Below, in pieces: positions 24,966 through 34,387 of a stretch of 64,000 bases of DNA. Numbering within the stretch: the first letter of the stretch is position 1; each line of letters opens with the position of its first letter. Made by a program: the position numbers and the translations under genes. The notes beneath the pieces are model-generated. The model was not told the origin of the DNA. It saw only the letters and a list, made by a program, of their open reading frames with translations, and made no database searches. Source of the stretch: Rubrivivax sp. (GTDB lineage Bacteria > Pseudomonadota > Gammaproteobacteria > Burkholderiales > Burkholderiaceae_C); NCBI GenBank assembly GCA_022842595.1, contig JALHPF010000024.1, positions 29,348 to 93,347 on the forward strand. Direction: 5' to 3'.

Positions 24966-26057
24966 GTGGCCGAAATGCCCAAGTCCGCAGCGCAGCAGTC
25001 AGCCGACGCACAGGCCTTCCTGGCGACGCAGTCCTACTTCAGCCACCGTCGCCAGCTGCAGACTTTGCTGGCGGCGCGACCGGGCATGTGCATGGCCGAC
25101 GGCCTGCTGGTGCAACAGCAGCAGATCAACGGCGACTTCGACCTGGACGACCCGGTCGTGCAACAACTGTTGCAGGCGCGAACAAACCAGCCCGCGCTGC
25201 GTGCAGCGCCGCCACCGGCCCCGCCGCGACCGCCGGCGCCAGCTGCCGTGCCCACCAGCCTGGAACGCTACCTGTCGCCCCCGCCGCCGACCGGCGCGCC
25301 CTTGTCGGCGCAGCGTCTGGGCGAAGAAGTTCCCGGCACGGTCTACGGCCCCGGCAATCTGCTGGCCAACAGCAGCTCGGCCCTGTCGGGCGCGCTGCGC
25401 GGCATGGCCGAGCGTGATCTGGCGACGCGCCTGCCCGAGGCGATTTCGGCCGTTCGCAGCGGTCAGGCCAACCGTGTCCGGCTGTCGCCGCAGCTGGAGC
25501 TCTACAACACCGCGCGCGCGGGTCGCAACCCGGTGGTCAGGCTGCGGGTGCGTGGGCTGCCCATCACCGTGCTGCAGCAATCCGTTCCGGCGCTGGGTGG
25601 AGCGCAGAGCCAGTGGCGCCGCAACCCTTCACAGAACGCCAGCACCCTGCCCACGCGCAACATGACGCCCCAGCAAATGCGCAACGTCGCCGTGATGGCG
25701 GCCGACCACGGCCAGCCCAGCTGGTTGCGCTGGACGCAGGGGCGGGTGGGCGGCGGCGTGCTGGCTTTCGCACCCAGTGCGGCGCTGGACCTGTACAACG
25801 CCACGGAAGTCGACCGGCGCAGCCGGGAATTCAGCTTCAACGGTGGCCAGTTCCTGGTGGACTCGGCGCGCAGCCAGAGCGGCAACCTGGCCGGCTTCGC
25901 GGGTGGCCTGGTCGCCGTGGCTGTCTTCAGCGGCATGGTGGCGGGGGCGCCGCTGGTCCTGATCGGCCTGGGTGCAGGTGTCTTCGTCCAGGTGGTCTGG
26001 AACTGGTCCGGTGCCGGCGATGGCGCAGCCGGCCTGGCGCGACGCGCCCTGAACTGA
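24966..26057 (+). CDS. Putative membrane-active T6SS effector (unknown family)
   Basis: The 363-residue protein has no recognised family. The N-terminal ~60 residues are polar (QSYFSHRRQLQTLLAARPG) and are followed by a Pro/Ala linker (about 75-105), a mixed alpha/beta middle, and a hydrophobic glycine-rich hairpin at 308-347 (AVAVFSGMVAGAPLVLIGLG). A short tail closes it. GTG 24966 has a GGGAG site 7 nt upstream and is preferred; ATG 24975 would drop three residues. It stands alone on the plus strand beside vgrG2, and its stop overlaps the start of a polytopic membrane protein by 1 bp. That combination of late hydrophobic hairpin and membrane-protein partner fits a pore-forming toxin with its antidote, but this is inference. 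Confidence 0.5.
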   Translation: MAEMPKSAAQQSADAQAFLATQSYFSHRRQLQTLLAARPGMCMADGLLVQQQQINGDFDLDDPVVQQLLQARTNQPALRAAPPPAPPRPPAPAAVPTSLERYLSPPPPTGAPLSAQRLGEEVPGTVYGPGNLLANSSSALSGALRGMAERDLATRLPEAISAVRSGQANRVRLSPQLELYNTARAGRNPVVRLRVRGLPITVLQQSVPALGGAQSQWRRNPSQNASTLPTRNMTPQQMRNVAVMAADHGQPSWLRWTQGRVGGGVLAFAPSAALDLYNATEVDRRSREFSFNGGQFLVDSARSQSGNLAGFAGGLVAVAVFSGMVAGAPLVLIGLGAGVFVQVVWNWSGAGDGAAGLARRALN

Positions 26058-26806
26058 TGCTGCAGCGCAGCCAGCTGGTCGCCTTGCCTGTCAGCGGCTT
26101 TCTGCTGGGGCTGATGGTCTCGCTGGCCTATGTCCGACTGATGGGTTGGCCCTGGGCCCTGGCTGCGGGCGCGGTGCTGGGGCTGATGCTGTGCTCGACG
26201 GCGGCCTGGCTGGCCTACCGGTCCGACGGCGGCGCCCGACACACGCTGGCCAACGGCTTGCTGTATCTGCTGGGCATCGCCCCCTTGCTGGGCGGGGCCT
26301 GTCTGGTACTGGCGCAGATGACGCAGCGCAACGACTGGGCCGCGCTGGCCTGGGCGGCGGGCGCGGCGACGGCCGTCGCGCCGGTGCTGGGGAGCGCCTG
26401 GCAGACGCATGCCAGGCTGGCTGCGGAAGGCGATTCCGGGCCCTGGGTGCGCAAGAACCTCGACCTGCGCAAGGGTGTGCTCGTGTCCGGAGCACTGGGC
26501 GCGGCGGGCTCGCCTCGGCCTGCGATGGCGCCCTGGCAGGTTGGGGCGCTGGCCGTGAATCTGCCGCTGCTGTGGCGCTTGCAGGGGGGCGGGGACACCG
26601 GTCTGCTGGCCGCGGCTGCGCTGCTGATGGTCGTCGGTGTGGTCTGGGCCGGTGTCGCCCAGGTCGGCCCGGCCATGGGGGCAGCCTGGTTCGTGCTGGG
26701 CCTGGAACGCCGGACCGGCCAGCGACTGCACCACCTGCAGTGGCCCGAGGCGCAGGCCATGCGACGCAGCCACTGGCTGGCGCGCCGCTTCATGCGTGAG
26801 TCCTGA
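26057..26806 (+). CDS. Polytopic membrane protein, putative immunity protein
   Basis: The 249-residue product has about five or six hydrophobic helices: near residues 7-27, 33-54, 66-86, 92-112, a weaker one around 160-175, and 182-215. It contains no domain I recognise. The ATG overlaps the preceding gene's TGA (TGATG), so the two are translationally coupled. In T6SS and colicin systems, immunity proteins for pore-forming toxins are small multi-helix inner-membrane proteins encoded directly after the toxin. That is the favoured reading here. It ends 21 bp from the convergent TPR-methyltransferase gene. Confidence 0.55.
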   Translation: MLQRSQLVALPVSGFLLGLMVSLAYVRLMGWPWALAAGAVLGLMLCSTAAWLAYRSDGGARHTLANGLLYLLGIAPLLGGACLVLAQMTQRNDWAALAWAAGAATAVAPVLGSAWQTHARLAAEGDSGPWVRKNLDLRKGVLVSGALGAAGSPRPAMAPWQVGALAVNLPLLWRLQGGGDTGLLAAAALLMVVGVVWAGVAQVGPAMGAAWFVLGLERRTGQRLHHLQWPEAQAMRRSHWLARRFMRES

Positions 26807-26827
26807 GCGCCCGCAGCAGCCTTGCCT

Positions 26828-28156
26828 TCAGGCGGGGCGCTGCGCCGTCACCACCCAGCCGGCCACCGGCTGCCCGGCTTCCTGCCTCAGGGTCGCTGCG
26901 ACCAGGCCCACGCCCGTGAAGCCGGCGTCGGCCATGCAACGCCGCAGATAGCCCTCGGCGTGGGCATAACGGCCCTGCGGCAGGATGCGGTGGTCGGCGC
27001 CCGAGTCGTCGGCCAGGGCTTCGACCGTGAAGGCCAGCCAGCCGCCCGGCTGCAGCGCGCGGTGGCTGGCGGCCAGCGCCGCTTCAAGGCGGCCGAAGTA
27101 GCACAGCGTGTCGGCCGACACCACCAGGTCGAACTGTCCCGGCTGGGTGTCCAGGTAGTACACCAGCTCGGCCTTGTGCAGCTTGTCGTAGACCTGGCGC
27201 TGGCGCGCCTGGCGCAGCATGCCCACAGACAGGTCGCAGCCCACCAGCTGCGCCGCCCAGGGCCGCAGCAGCGGGCCGCACAGGCCGGTGCCGCAGCCGA
27301 CGTCGGCCACCCGCAGGCGGCCGGCTGGCGCCCCCAGTGCCGCAGCACAGGCATCGGCCACGAGCTGCGGCGCGCGGTAGCCCAGCTTCTCGAGCTTGGC
27401 GTCGAAGCTGGGCGCGAAGTTGTCGAATACCGAGGCCACGTAGGCGTCGCTGGCGCGGTCGGGTGCGTCCTGGCCCAAGCAGGCCGCCAGCTGGTGCTGC
27501 ACGATCGGGTTGTCGGGTTCCTCGGCCAGCCATTCGCGGTAGAGCTCGGCGGCCTGGTCGCGCTGGCCCAGCATCACCAGCGCCCGGATGACCTGTTCGC
27601 GCGCCATGCTCTCGCGCGGCAGCAGCATGATCGCGCGGCTATTGGCCAGCAGGCCTTCGTGCACACGGCCCTGTGCGATCAGCACTTCAGACAGGCCGTA
27701 CCAGCTGGGCCCGTTGTCGGGCCGCAGCGCGATGGCGTCGCGCAGGCACTGTTCGGCCCGGTCGAGCCGGTCGTTGCGGCGGTGGATGACGCCCAGGTTG
27801 TGCAGCGGGTCGGCCGACTCGGCGTGGCCCGGGCCGGCCGCGGCCAGCGCCTGTTCGTAGGCCTCGGCGGCGGCGTCGAGCTGCTGGCTTTCGAAGAGCA
27901 GGTTGCCCAGGTTGTTGAGCATGCCGGGCTGGCCCGGCCGCAGTGCCACGGCCTGGCGGATGAGTGCGATGCCTTCGCTGCTACGGCCCTGCACGTGGCG
28001 CAGGACGCCCAGGAAGTGCAGCACCTCCGGCTGGTCGGGCTGCTCGGCCCGCAGCGCGGCGAAGGCGGCCTCGGCCTGCGGCAGCTGCTCGGTGCGCACC
28101 CAGTCGACGGCCTGTTCCAGCCGCGCCTGGAAGCTGGGTTCGATGGCGTCGTGCAT
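26828..28156 (-). CDS. TPR-repeat SAM-dependent methyltransferase
   Basis: The 442-residue protein joins about 230 residues of tetratricopeptide repeats (for example GMLNNLGNLLFESQQLDAAA, PLHNLGVIHRRNDRLDRA) to a class I methyltransferase. Motif I is VADVGCGTG (283-291), then LVGCDLSVGML and FDLVVSADTLCYFGRL. The TPR part probably recruits a protein or lipid-linked substrate. It starts 23 bp after the clpV stop on the same strand, so it is the last gene of the tss operon. No methylated T6SS target is known to me for this family. Confidence 0.85.
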   Translation of the reverse strand: MHDAIEPSFQARLEQAVDWVRTEQLPQAEAAFAALRAEQPDQPEVLHFLGVLRHVQGRSSEGIALIRQAVALRPGQPGMLNNLGNLLFESQQLDAAAEAYEQALAAAGPGHAESADPLHNLGVIHRRNDRLDRAEQCLRDAIALRPDNGPSWYGLSEVLIAQGRVHEGLLANSRAIMLLPRESMAREQVIRALVMLGQRDQAAELYREWLAEEPDNPIVQHQLAACLGQDAPDRASDAYVASVFDNFAPSFDAKLEKLGYRAPQLVADACAAALGAPAGRLRVADVGCGTGLCGPLLRPWAAQLVGCDLSVGMLRQARQRQVYDKLHKAELVYYLDTQPGQFDLVVSADTLCYFGRLEAALAASHRALQPGGWLAFTVEALADDSGADHRILPQGRYAHAEGYLRRCMADAGFTGVGLVAATLRQEAGQPVAGWVVTAQRPA

Positions 28157-28179
28157 GCGGGTGGCCTCGGCCCGTGCGG

Positions 28180-30897
28180 TCAGTCGAAGGTGTAGCCGAA
28201 GCCGCCGTCCTTCACGCCCACGTGCACCTGGCCCAGTGGCTTGCCGGCCAGCATGCGCTGCAGGAATTCGCGGCTGATCTCGGGCAGCATGGTGTTGGTC
28301 AGGATGGCATCGATCATGCGGCCGCCGGATTCGCTTTCGGTGCAGCGCGAGACGATCATGTCCACCACGTCGTCGCCGACGCTGAACGGGATGCGATAAC
28401 GCTCCTGCACGCGCCGCGTGATGCGGCCGAGCTGCAGCTTGACGATCTGCGCCAGCACCGCGTCGGACAGCGGGTAGTACGGAATCACCACCAGCCGCCC
28501 CAGCAGCGCCGGCGGGAACACCTTCAGCAGTGGTTCGCGCAGTGCCTGGGCCAGGCTGTCGGCCTCGGGCATCAGCTCGGGGTCCTTGCAGAGGCTGGCG
28601 ATGAGCTCGGTGCCGGCGTTGGTGGTCAGCAGGATCAGGGTGTTCTTGAAGTCGATGAGGCGGCCCTCGCCGTCTTCCATGCAGCCCTTGTCGAAGACCT
28701 GGAAGAAGATCTCGTGGACATCGGGGTGGGCCTTCTCGATCTCGTCGAGCAGCACCACGCTGTAGGGCTTGCGGCGCACGGCTTCGGTCAGCACCCCGCC
28801 TTCGCCATAGCCCACGTAGCCCGGCGGCGCGCCCTTCAGCGACGAGACGGTGTGCGCTTCCTGGTATTCGCTCATGTTGATGGTGATGAGGTTCTGCTCG
28901 CCGCCATACAGCGCTTCGGCCAGCGCCAGCGCGGTCTCGGTCTTGCCCACGCCCGAGGTGCCGGCGAGCATGAACACACCGATCGGCTTGCTCGGGTTGT
29001 CGAGGCCCGCGCGCGAGGTCTGGATGCGCTTGGTGATCATCTCCATCGCATGGTCCTGGCCGATGACGCGGCCGGCCAGCGTCCTGGCCAGGTTCAGGAT
29101 GTTCTCGATCTCGTTGCTGGCCATGCGGCCCACCGGGATGCCCGTCCAGTCGGCCACCACCGAGGCCACGGCCTGGTAGTCGACGGTGGGCAGGATCAGC
29201 GGGGTCTCGCCCTGCAGCGCCGTCAGCTCGGCCTGGACGCTGCGCAGCTCTTCCAGCGCGGCGGCGCGGGCTTCGGGGCTCAGCGCCGGTGGCGCGGCGG
29301 CGGGCTGCACTTCGGCGGCCTTCTTCTCCAGCGCGCTGCCGGTGCCTTCCACCGGCGCGGCGGCGGCGCGCAGCTGGCGGCGCAGTGCCAGCAGGCGGTC
29401 GACCAGGGCCTTTTCCTGCTGCCAGCGGGCGTTCAGCGTGGCCAGCCGCTCGCGTTCTGCGGCCAGCTGGGCCTGCACGGTCAGTTCACGTTCACGCGTG
29501 TCCAGGCCGATGGCGGCTTCGCGTTCGATGATGCCGGTCTCGGTTTCCAGGCTCTCGATGCGGCGGGCGCTGTCGTCCACCTGCGCCGGCGTGGCGTGCA
29601 GGCTCACCGCCACACGGGCGCAGGCGGTGTCGAGCAGGCTCACCGACTTGTCGGGCAGCTGGCGCGACGGGATGTAGCGGTGCGACAGCTTCACCGAAGC
29701 TTCCAGCGCCTCGTCGAGGATCTGCACCTGGTGGTGCTTCTCCATCGTGCTGGCCACGCCGCGCATCATCAGGATGGCCTTGGGTTCGCTGGGCTCGTCC
29801 ACCTGCACGGCCTGGAAGCGGCGGGTGAGTGCCGGGTCCTTCTCGATGTGTTTCTTGTATTCGGCGAAGGTGGTGGCGCCCACGGTGCGCAGCTGGCCGC
29901 GCGCGAGTGCGGGCTTCAGCAGGTTGGCGGCGTCACCCGTGCCGGCCTGGCCGCCGGCGCCCACCAGGGTGTGGGTCTCGTCGATGAACAGGATGATGGG
30001 CTTGGCGCTGGCCTGCACCTCGTCGATGACCGAACGCAGCCGCTGCTCGAATTCGCCCTTCATGCTGGCACCGGCCTGCAGCAGGCCGACGTCGAGCGCG
30101 CGCAGTTCCACTTCCTTGAGTGCCGGCGGCACGTCGCCACGCACGATGCGCTGGGCGAAGCCTTCGACCACCGCCGTCTTGCCGACACCGGCCTCGCCCA
30201 CCAGGATGGGGTTGTTCTGGCGGCGGCGCATCAGGATGTCGACGAGCTGGCGGATCTCGTCGTCGCGGCCGACGATGGGGTCGAGATTGCCGCTGCGTGC
30301 CTGCTCGGTGAGGTCGGTGGTGAAGCGTTTCAGCGCCTCTTGCTTGCCCATCGCCGCCGGGGCGATGGCCTGGCTGGCTTCGCCGGGGGCGGCGTTGCTG
30401 TCGCTGGCGCCTTGCTGCTGTTCCGGCGACTGCGCCAGCAGCGTGGCGAAGCGGTCGCAGAGGTCGTCGACCTTCACGCGTTCGAACTGCTTGCTGATGC
30501 TCAGCAGCGTGGCGCGCAGCGTCGGCGTCTTCAGCAGCCCCACCAGCAGGTAGCCGGTGCGTACGCGGGTGTCGCCGAAGAGCAGTGAGCCGTAGACCCA
30601 GCCGCGCTCGACGGCGCTGTCGATGAAGGTCGACAGGTCGCTGATCGACGAGGCCCCGCGCGGCAGGCGGTCGAGCGACTGCGTGAGGTCGGAAGCCAAT
30701 GCTGAGGCGTCGAGTTCGTAATGGCGGACGATGCGGTGCAGGTCGCTGTCGGGGTTGTTCAGGATCTGGTGCAGCCAGTGTTGCAGCTCCACATACGGGT
30801 TGCCTCGCAGCTTGCAGAACACGGTGGCGCCCTCGATGGCCTTGTAGGCCAGGGGGTTGAGCTTGCCGAACGAGGTGGTGCGAGCGATCTCAGCCAT
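28180..30897 (-). CDS. clpV: T6SS sheath-recycling AAA+ ATPase TssH/ClpV
   Basis: The 905-residue ClpB-like protein has an N-terminal Clp_N domain (NPYVELQHWLHQILNN), a first AAA+ module with Walker A GEAGVGKT (Lys240), a coiled-coil middle domain (about 420-540) and a second AAA+ module with Walker A GTSGVGKT (Lys652). It ends in a ClpB-type C-terminal domain. ClpV binds the contracted TssB-TssC sheath and disassembles it with ATP. Length and motifs are normal. ATG 30897 lies 12 bp after the tssG stop. Confidence 0.97.
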   Translation of the reverse strand: MAEIARTTSFGKLNPLAYKAIEGATVFCKLRGNPYVELQHWLHQILNNPDSDLHRIVRHYELDASALASDLTQSLDRLPRGASSISDLSTFIDSAVERGWVYGSLLFGDTRVRTGYLLVGLLKTPTLRATLLSISKQFERVKVDDLCDRFATLLAQSPEQQQGASDSNAAPGEASQAIAPAAMGKQEALKRFTTDLTEQARSGNLDPIVGRDDEIRQLVDILMRRRQNNPILVGEAGVGKTAVVEGFAQRIVRGDVPPALKEVELRALDVGLLQAGASMKGEFEQRLRSVIDEVQASAKPIILFIDETHTLVGAGGQAGTGDAANLLKPALARGQLRTVGATTFAEYKKHIEKDPALTRRFQAVQVDEPSEPKAILMMRGVASTMEKHHQVQILDEALEASVKLSHRYIPSRQLPDKSVSLLDTACARVAVSLHATPAQVDDSARRIESLETETGIIEREAAIGLDTRERELTVQAQLAAERERLATLNARWQQEKALVDRLLALRRQLRAAAAPVEGTGSALEKKAAEVQPAAAPPALSPEARAAALEELRSVQAELTALQGETPLILPTVDYQAVASVVADWTGIPVGRMASNEIENILNLARTLAGRVIGQDHAMEMITKRIQTSRAGLDNPSKPIGVFMLAGTSGVGKTETALALAEALYGGEQNLITINMSEYQEAHTVSSLKGAPPGYVGYGEGGVLTEAVRRKPYSVVLLDEIEKAHPDVHEIFFQVFDKGCMEDGEGRLIDFKNTLILLTTNAGTELIASLCKDPELMPEADSLAQALREPLLKVFPPALLGRLVVIPYYPLSDAVLAQIVKLQLGRITRRVQERYRIPFSVGDDVVDMIVSRCTESESGGRMIDAILTNTMLPEISREFLQRMLAGKPLGQVHVGVKDGGFGYTFD

Positions 30898-30909
30898 GGG
30901 TGGCTCCGG

Positions 30910-31962
30910 TCAGCTGGGGGTGGGGGTGCCGTGCGGGTTCAGCGCGGGCCGCAGGCGCAGGTCGGAACGGTCGCGCGGCGGCCGGCGGCCGGCACCGGTC
31001 CAGCTGGTGAGGCCCAGCCGCAGGTGGCGGCCCAGCCGCGGCGCGGGCACCTGGGCGCCTGCCAGGCAGAGTTCGACGTCCCAGCGCTTGTCCATGCCGG
31101 CATACAGCAGCACCCAGTCGTGCAGCTGGCGCCAGCCGGGCGTGCCGGGCAGGAAGCCCAGGTACTGCGCCAGCGTCAGCGGGCCGAGCACGATGCGAAA
31201 GCTGTACTGGCGGTCCCAGACCTTGTGGCCGATGGTGGCCGTGTGGCTGAGTCGCAGCGCCCGCGAACGGCCGTGCGCCGTGCCCAGATGGCTGCGTTCT
31301 TCGTTCTGCAGCGCCAGCCACTGGCCGACGTTCTGCTGCACCTTCACGGCCACGCCGAAGTAGTGCGACAGCAGCTTGGCCAGGCCTTCGGGGTGGCGAC
31401 TGCGCGCGCCCAGCAGGCCGGCTTGGTGCAGCTTGGCGGCGTCGGGCAGGGTGTCGCGGCGCTGCGTGCTGGCGTCCAGGCCGATGGCAGCACCCAGCCA
31501 GGCGGCGTAGCGGTCTTCGGCGGGGCGGTCGCGGTGAACCACCGGCTGGGTGTGGGCCCAGGCGCGGTAGAACAGGCTCAGCAGCCGGTGGTGGAAGACG
31601 TCGAGGAAGCGCGCCAGCGTCGGGTCGGCATGGTTGCGCGCACGGTCGCGAACGTACTCGGTGAAGTGCAGCGGCATCGGGCCTTGGGGCCCCAGCAGGC
31701 CGAAGAAGCGCACGCCCAGCCGCGGCCGGGCGCCTGTCAGGTCGAGCTTGGCCAGCGCCGCCGGGGCGAAGTCGAGTTCGGGTTCCTGGCCCAGGCGCAG
31801 GGCTTCCTGGCCCGGGCGCGAAGCCTGCCCCACCCGCGGTGCCCGGGCCTGCAGCACCTCGATCCGGCGCAGCAGCGCAAAGAAGTCGTGGGCCCAGGGC
31901 TCGCGCGCCACGCTGGCCAGCAAGGCCTGCAGCTGTTCCTGCGAGTGGCCGGGCGCGTTCAC
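30910..31962 (-). CDS. tssG: T6SS baseplate protein TssG
   Basis: The 350-residue protein fits TssG/VasB (DUF1305): WAHDFFALLRRIE at the N-terminus, LGVRFFGLLGPQGPMPLHFTEYV, DVFHHRLLSLFYRAWAHTQP, and a C-terminal LGPLTLAQYLGFLPG. GTG 31962 overlaps the tssF stop (GTGA), so the genes are coupled. TssG joins TssF, TssE and TssK to form the baseplate wedge on which VgrG and the tube assemble. Confidence 0.95.
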   Translation of the reverse strand: MNAPGHSQEQLQALLASVAREPWAHDFFALLRRIEVLQARAPRVGQASRPGQEALRLGQEPELDFAPAALAKLDLTGARPRLGVRFFGLLGPQGPMPLHFTEYVRDRARNHADPTLARFLDVFHHRLLSLFYRAWAHTQPVVHRDRPAEDRYAAWLGAAIGLDASTQRRDTLPDAAKLHQAGLLGARSRHPEGLAKLLSHYFGVAVKVQQNVGQWLALQNEERSHLGTAHGRSRALRLSHTATIGHKVWDRQYSFRIVLGPLTLAQYLGFLPGTPGWRQLHDWVLLYAGMDKRWDVELCLAGAQVPAPRLGRHLRLGLTSWTGAGRRPPRDRSDLRLRPALNPHGTPTPS

Positions 31963-33839
31963 AGCGCCTCCCGCAGGCCCACCCGCGCCGGCCAGGTGGC
32001 CACCACGCCGCGCTGCGCGGTGCGCAACGTCATCTGGGTGAAGCTGTTGATCGCCGCATGGCGCGAGAAGTAGCGTTCGAGCACGGATGCCAGCAGGTAG
32101 GCGCTCATGCCCTGGAAGGCCAGGTCGTCGAGCTCGAGCGTCAGCGCCACGCCGGTGCCGAAGGTCAACGGCCCTTCGAAAGGCAGCCGGCTCACCACCC
32201 GGCGGGCCTCGAGCGAGCGCACGCCGCCCACCTGGCGCGTCCACGACGCATCTTCGGGCGGCCCGTACAGGCCGAGCGTGGTGCGCAATGAAGCGGCAGC
32301 CTCGGGCGCCGAATCACCGCTGAGCGTGACGTGGTTCAGCGCCAGCTGGCTGACCAGGCGCCAACCGAGGTCGCCGACCGGGCGGCGCGTGGTCGGCCGC
32401 GTCGGCCCGCGCAGCACTTCGACGCTGCTCACCGGGCCGGGTGTGTCCAGCTTCCAGGCGGTGTTGCCGCGCCCGGCCAGCGGCAGCAGCGTCGGCAGGT
32501 CGCGGTTGGTGACCCAGGCGCTGACGGCGAGCTGGCGGATTTCATCCCGGTAGGGGCCGTGGCGGCCGTCGACGAGCGAGAGGAACACCTCGTCGCCCAG
32601 GTAGGCCGAACGTGCACCCTGCAACTGCTGGCGTTCCGACTTGCGCCGGGGCTCGCGCCGCACCGTGTAGTAGGCCTGCTGTTCGGCGTTGGACGCGGCA
32701 TGGGTGTCGTACAGCGGCGCGAACTGGCGGGGTGGTTCACGCCCGGCGCCGTGGCCCACCACCGACTGCAGGCTGTGGACTTCGAAGTCCATCGGCTTGG
32801 TGCGGTCGGGCACGGCGTGGAATTCCCAGGACTCCGGGCCCAGCACGATGCGGTCGAGCCTCTTCTGGAACAGGTTGATCGCCGGCGTGCAGTGCAGCGA
32901 CAGGCTGCGGCTGTCGACGAGGGCTTCCAGCGCCGCGTCGGCGCGCGCGAAGAGGATGACGATCTCGGCCTCTTCCCCCGGCACCTGCGCCCAGCGCGCG
33001 CCCAGGTTGCCGACTTCGAAGAACAGCAGCCGTTGCGGCAGCGCTGCCACTTCCTGCAAGAGGCGATGGCCGGAGAAGCTGCGCATCGACTCGGGCAACA
33101 GCGCATGTTCGTCGTCGAAGCCCAGGGCGCGCAGGCTGTCGGCGCTGTCGCGCCACTGCGCCGTGGCGCGCTCGGGTGCGGCCGGCACCCAGGTGCCGAT
33201 GGCCGTGGCCAGGATCAGTTCGTGCAGTCTGAAGGCGACGTCGTCGGGCGCGCTCAGGTAGAAGGCCAGCCGGTCCATCGCAGTGAGCTGCGAGAACTTC
33301 AGCCCGCCACCGGTCTTCAGCTTGATGCGCAGGCCGCCCTTCATGCCCTGGGCCGGGCGCAGCCGGGTCAGCGGCAGGTCGGGCGCGTAGCTGAAGTACT
33401 GCACGGCCGTCACTTCCACCGGCCACAGCGTCACGGCATGTGCGGTGCGGAACTCGCAGCGGGTGTCCTGGCCACGCGGCAGTTCCGACTGCAGGTCGCT
33501 GCCGCGGGCGATGACATGGCCCTTGGCGAGGTTCGGGTCGTTGACGTCGACGGCCAGACGGGCCACCAGCATCGAAGGCATGGGCGCCAGGAAATTCGGG
33601 TACAGCGACTCGAGCAGGTGAGCGATGAGCCGTGGCTGTTCGGCGTCGAGCTTGAGCTGGATGCGCGCGGCGAGGAAGGCGAAGCCCTCGAGCAGGCGTT
33701 CGACATAGGGGTCTGCGACCTCCATGCCTTCCAGGCCGAGCCGGGCTGCGATCTTCGGGAAGTCTTCGGCGAACTCCGCGCCCATTTCGCGCAGGTGCGT
33801 GAGCTCGTCGCTGTACAGGCGCAGCAGCCGGGTGTCCAT
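31959..33839 (-). CDS. tssF: T6SS baseplate protein TssF
   Basis: The 626-residue protein fits TssF/VasA (DUF879), beginning LLRLYSDELTHLREMGAEFA and then DPYVERLLEGFAFLAARI and LIAHLLESLYPNFLAPMPSM, all hallmark segments. It forms the two-copy core of the baseplate wedge with TssG. It starts 7 bp after tssE and overlaps tssG by 4 bp. Length is usual for the family. Confidence 0.97.
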   Translation of the reverse strand: MDTRLLRLYSDELTHLREMGAEFAEDFPKIAARLGLEGMEVADPYVERLLEGFAFLAARIQLKLDAEQPRLIAHLLESLYPNFLAPMPSMLVARLAVDVNDPNLAKGHVIARGSDLQSELPRGQDTRCEFRTAHAVTLWPVEVTAVQYFSYAPDLPLTRLRPAQGMKGGLRIKLKTGGGLKFSQLTAMDRLAFYLSAPDDVAFRLHELILATAIGTWVPAAPERATAQWRDSADSLRALGFDDEHALLPESMRSFSGHRLLQEVAALPQRLLFFEVGNLGARWAQVPGEEAEIVILFARADAALEALVDSRSLSLHCTPAINLFQKRLDRIVLGPESWEFHAVPDRTKPMDFEVHSLQSVVGHGAGREPPRQFAPLYDTHAASNAEQQAYYTVRREPRRKSERQQLQGARSAYLGDEVFLSLVDGRHGPYRDEIRQLAVSAWVTNRDLPTLLPLAGRGNTAWKLDTPGPVSSVEVLRGPTRPTTRRPVGDLGWRLVSQLALNHVTLSGDSAPEAAASLRTTLGLYGPPEDASWTRQVGGVRSLEARRVVSRLPFEGPLTFGTGVALTLELDDLAFQGMSAYLLASVLERYFSRHAAINSFTQMTLRTAQRGVVATWPARVGLREAL

Positions 33840-33846
33840 GCTCGGG

Positions 33847-34374
33847 TCAGCGCATGGGCCGGCTGACGACCGGCGCGAGGTCGCGCACGTTCACGAGGCC
33901 GGCTTCCAGGTCGAGCTGGGTGCGCAGCAGCACTTCCAGCGGCACTGGCTGGGCCCAGAGATGGCCGCTGATGTCGAATTCGATGACGTTGTGGGTGTCG
34001 AGCACACTGCTGAATTCGAGCGCACGCACGACCAGGGTGTCGGGCAGGATGCGCGGCTCGAAGCGGATGATGGTCTGGCGGATGAGCTTTTCGAGCTGCA
34101 CGATGTCGAGCTTGGAAGCGAGCTGGCCCGACAGCGGTGGCATGCCGAAGTTCAGCACGCTGCCGGCCAGTTCGGGCAGGGCCTGGCCGTCGCGCGGCAG
34201 CGACTGCGTGGCGTTGAACAGCCATCCGAGGTCGCGCAGCACGGCCTGCCGCAGCTGGCTCTTGGACATCACCCGCGTGTCTTCGGCCTCGGTGCGCGAA
34301 AGGGGCGCTTCGTCGGTCAGGCGGTCCAGCAGGGCGGGCTGCAGCCGGTCGCGGACGTCGGCCAGGTTAGCCAT
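33847..34374 (-). CDS. tssE: T6SS baseplate protein TssE (gp25-like)
   Basis: The 175-residue protein carries a GPW/gp25 lysozyme-like fold: SQLRQAVLRDLGWLFNAT, SVLNFGMPPLSG, LEKLIRQTIIRFEPRI. The glutamate of active lysozyme is not needed, since TssE is structural and nucleates sheath assembly. ATG 34374 (MANLADVRDRLQPALLDRL) is chosen because the open frame before it runs into tagJ. It sits 13 bp after tagJ and 7 bp before tssF. Confidence 0.95.
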   Translation of the reverse strand: MANLADVRDRLQPALLDRLTDEAPLSRTEAEDTRVMSKSQLRQAVLRDLGWLFNATQSLPRDGQALPELAGSVLNFGMPPLSGQLASKLDIVQLEKLIRQTIIRFEPRILPDTLVVRALEFSSVLDTHNVIEFDISGHLWAQPVPLEVLLRTQLDLEAGLVNVRDLAPVVSRPMR

Positions 34375-34387
34375 GGGCCATGGCGTT

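Noticed and set aside
22352..25417. A 1,021-codon plus-strand open frame opposite vgrG2, with a sister frame at 13800-16268 opposite vgrG1
   Set aside because: It is the antisense of the vgrG repeat. High GC makes stop codons rare, and the encoded sequence is His/Arg-rich with no domain. The identity of the two frames is explained by the DNA repeat.
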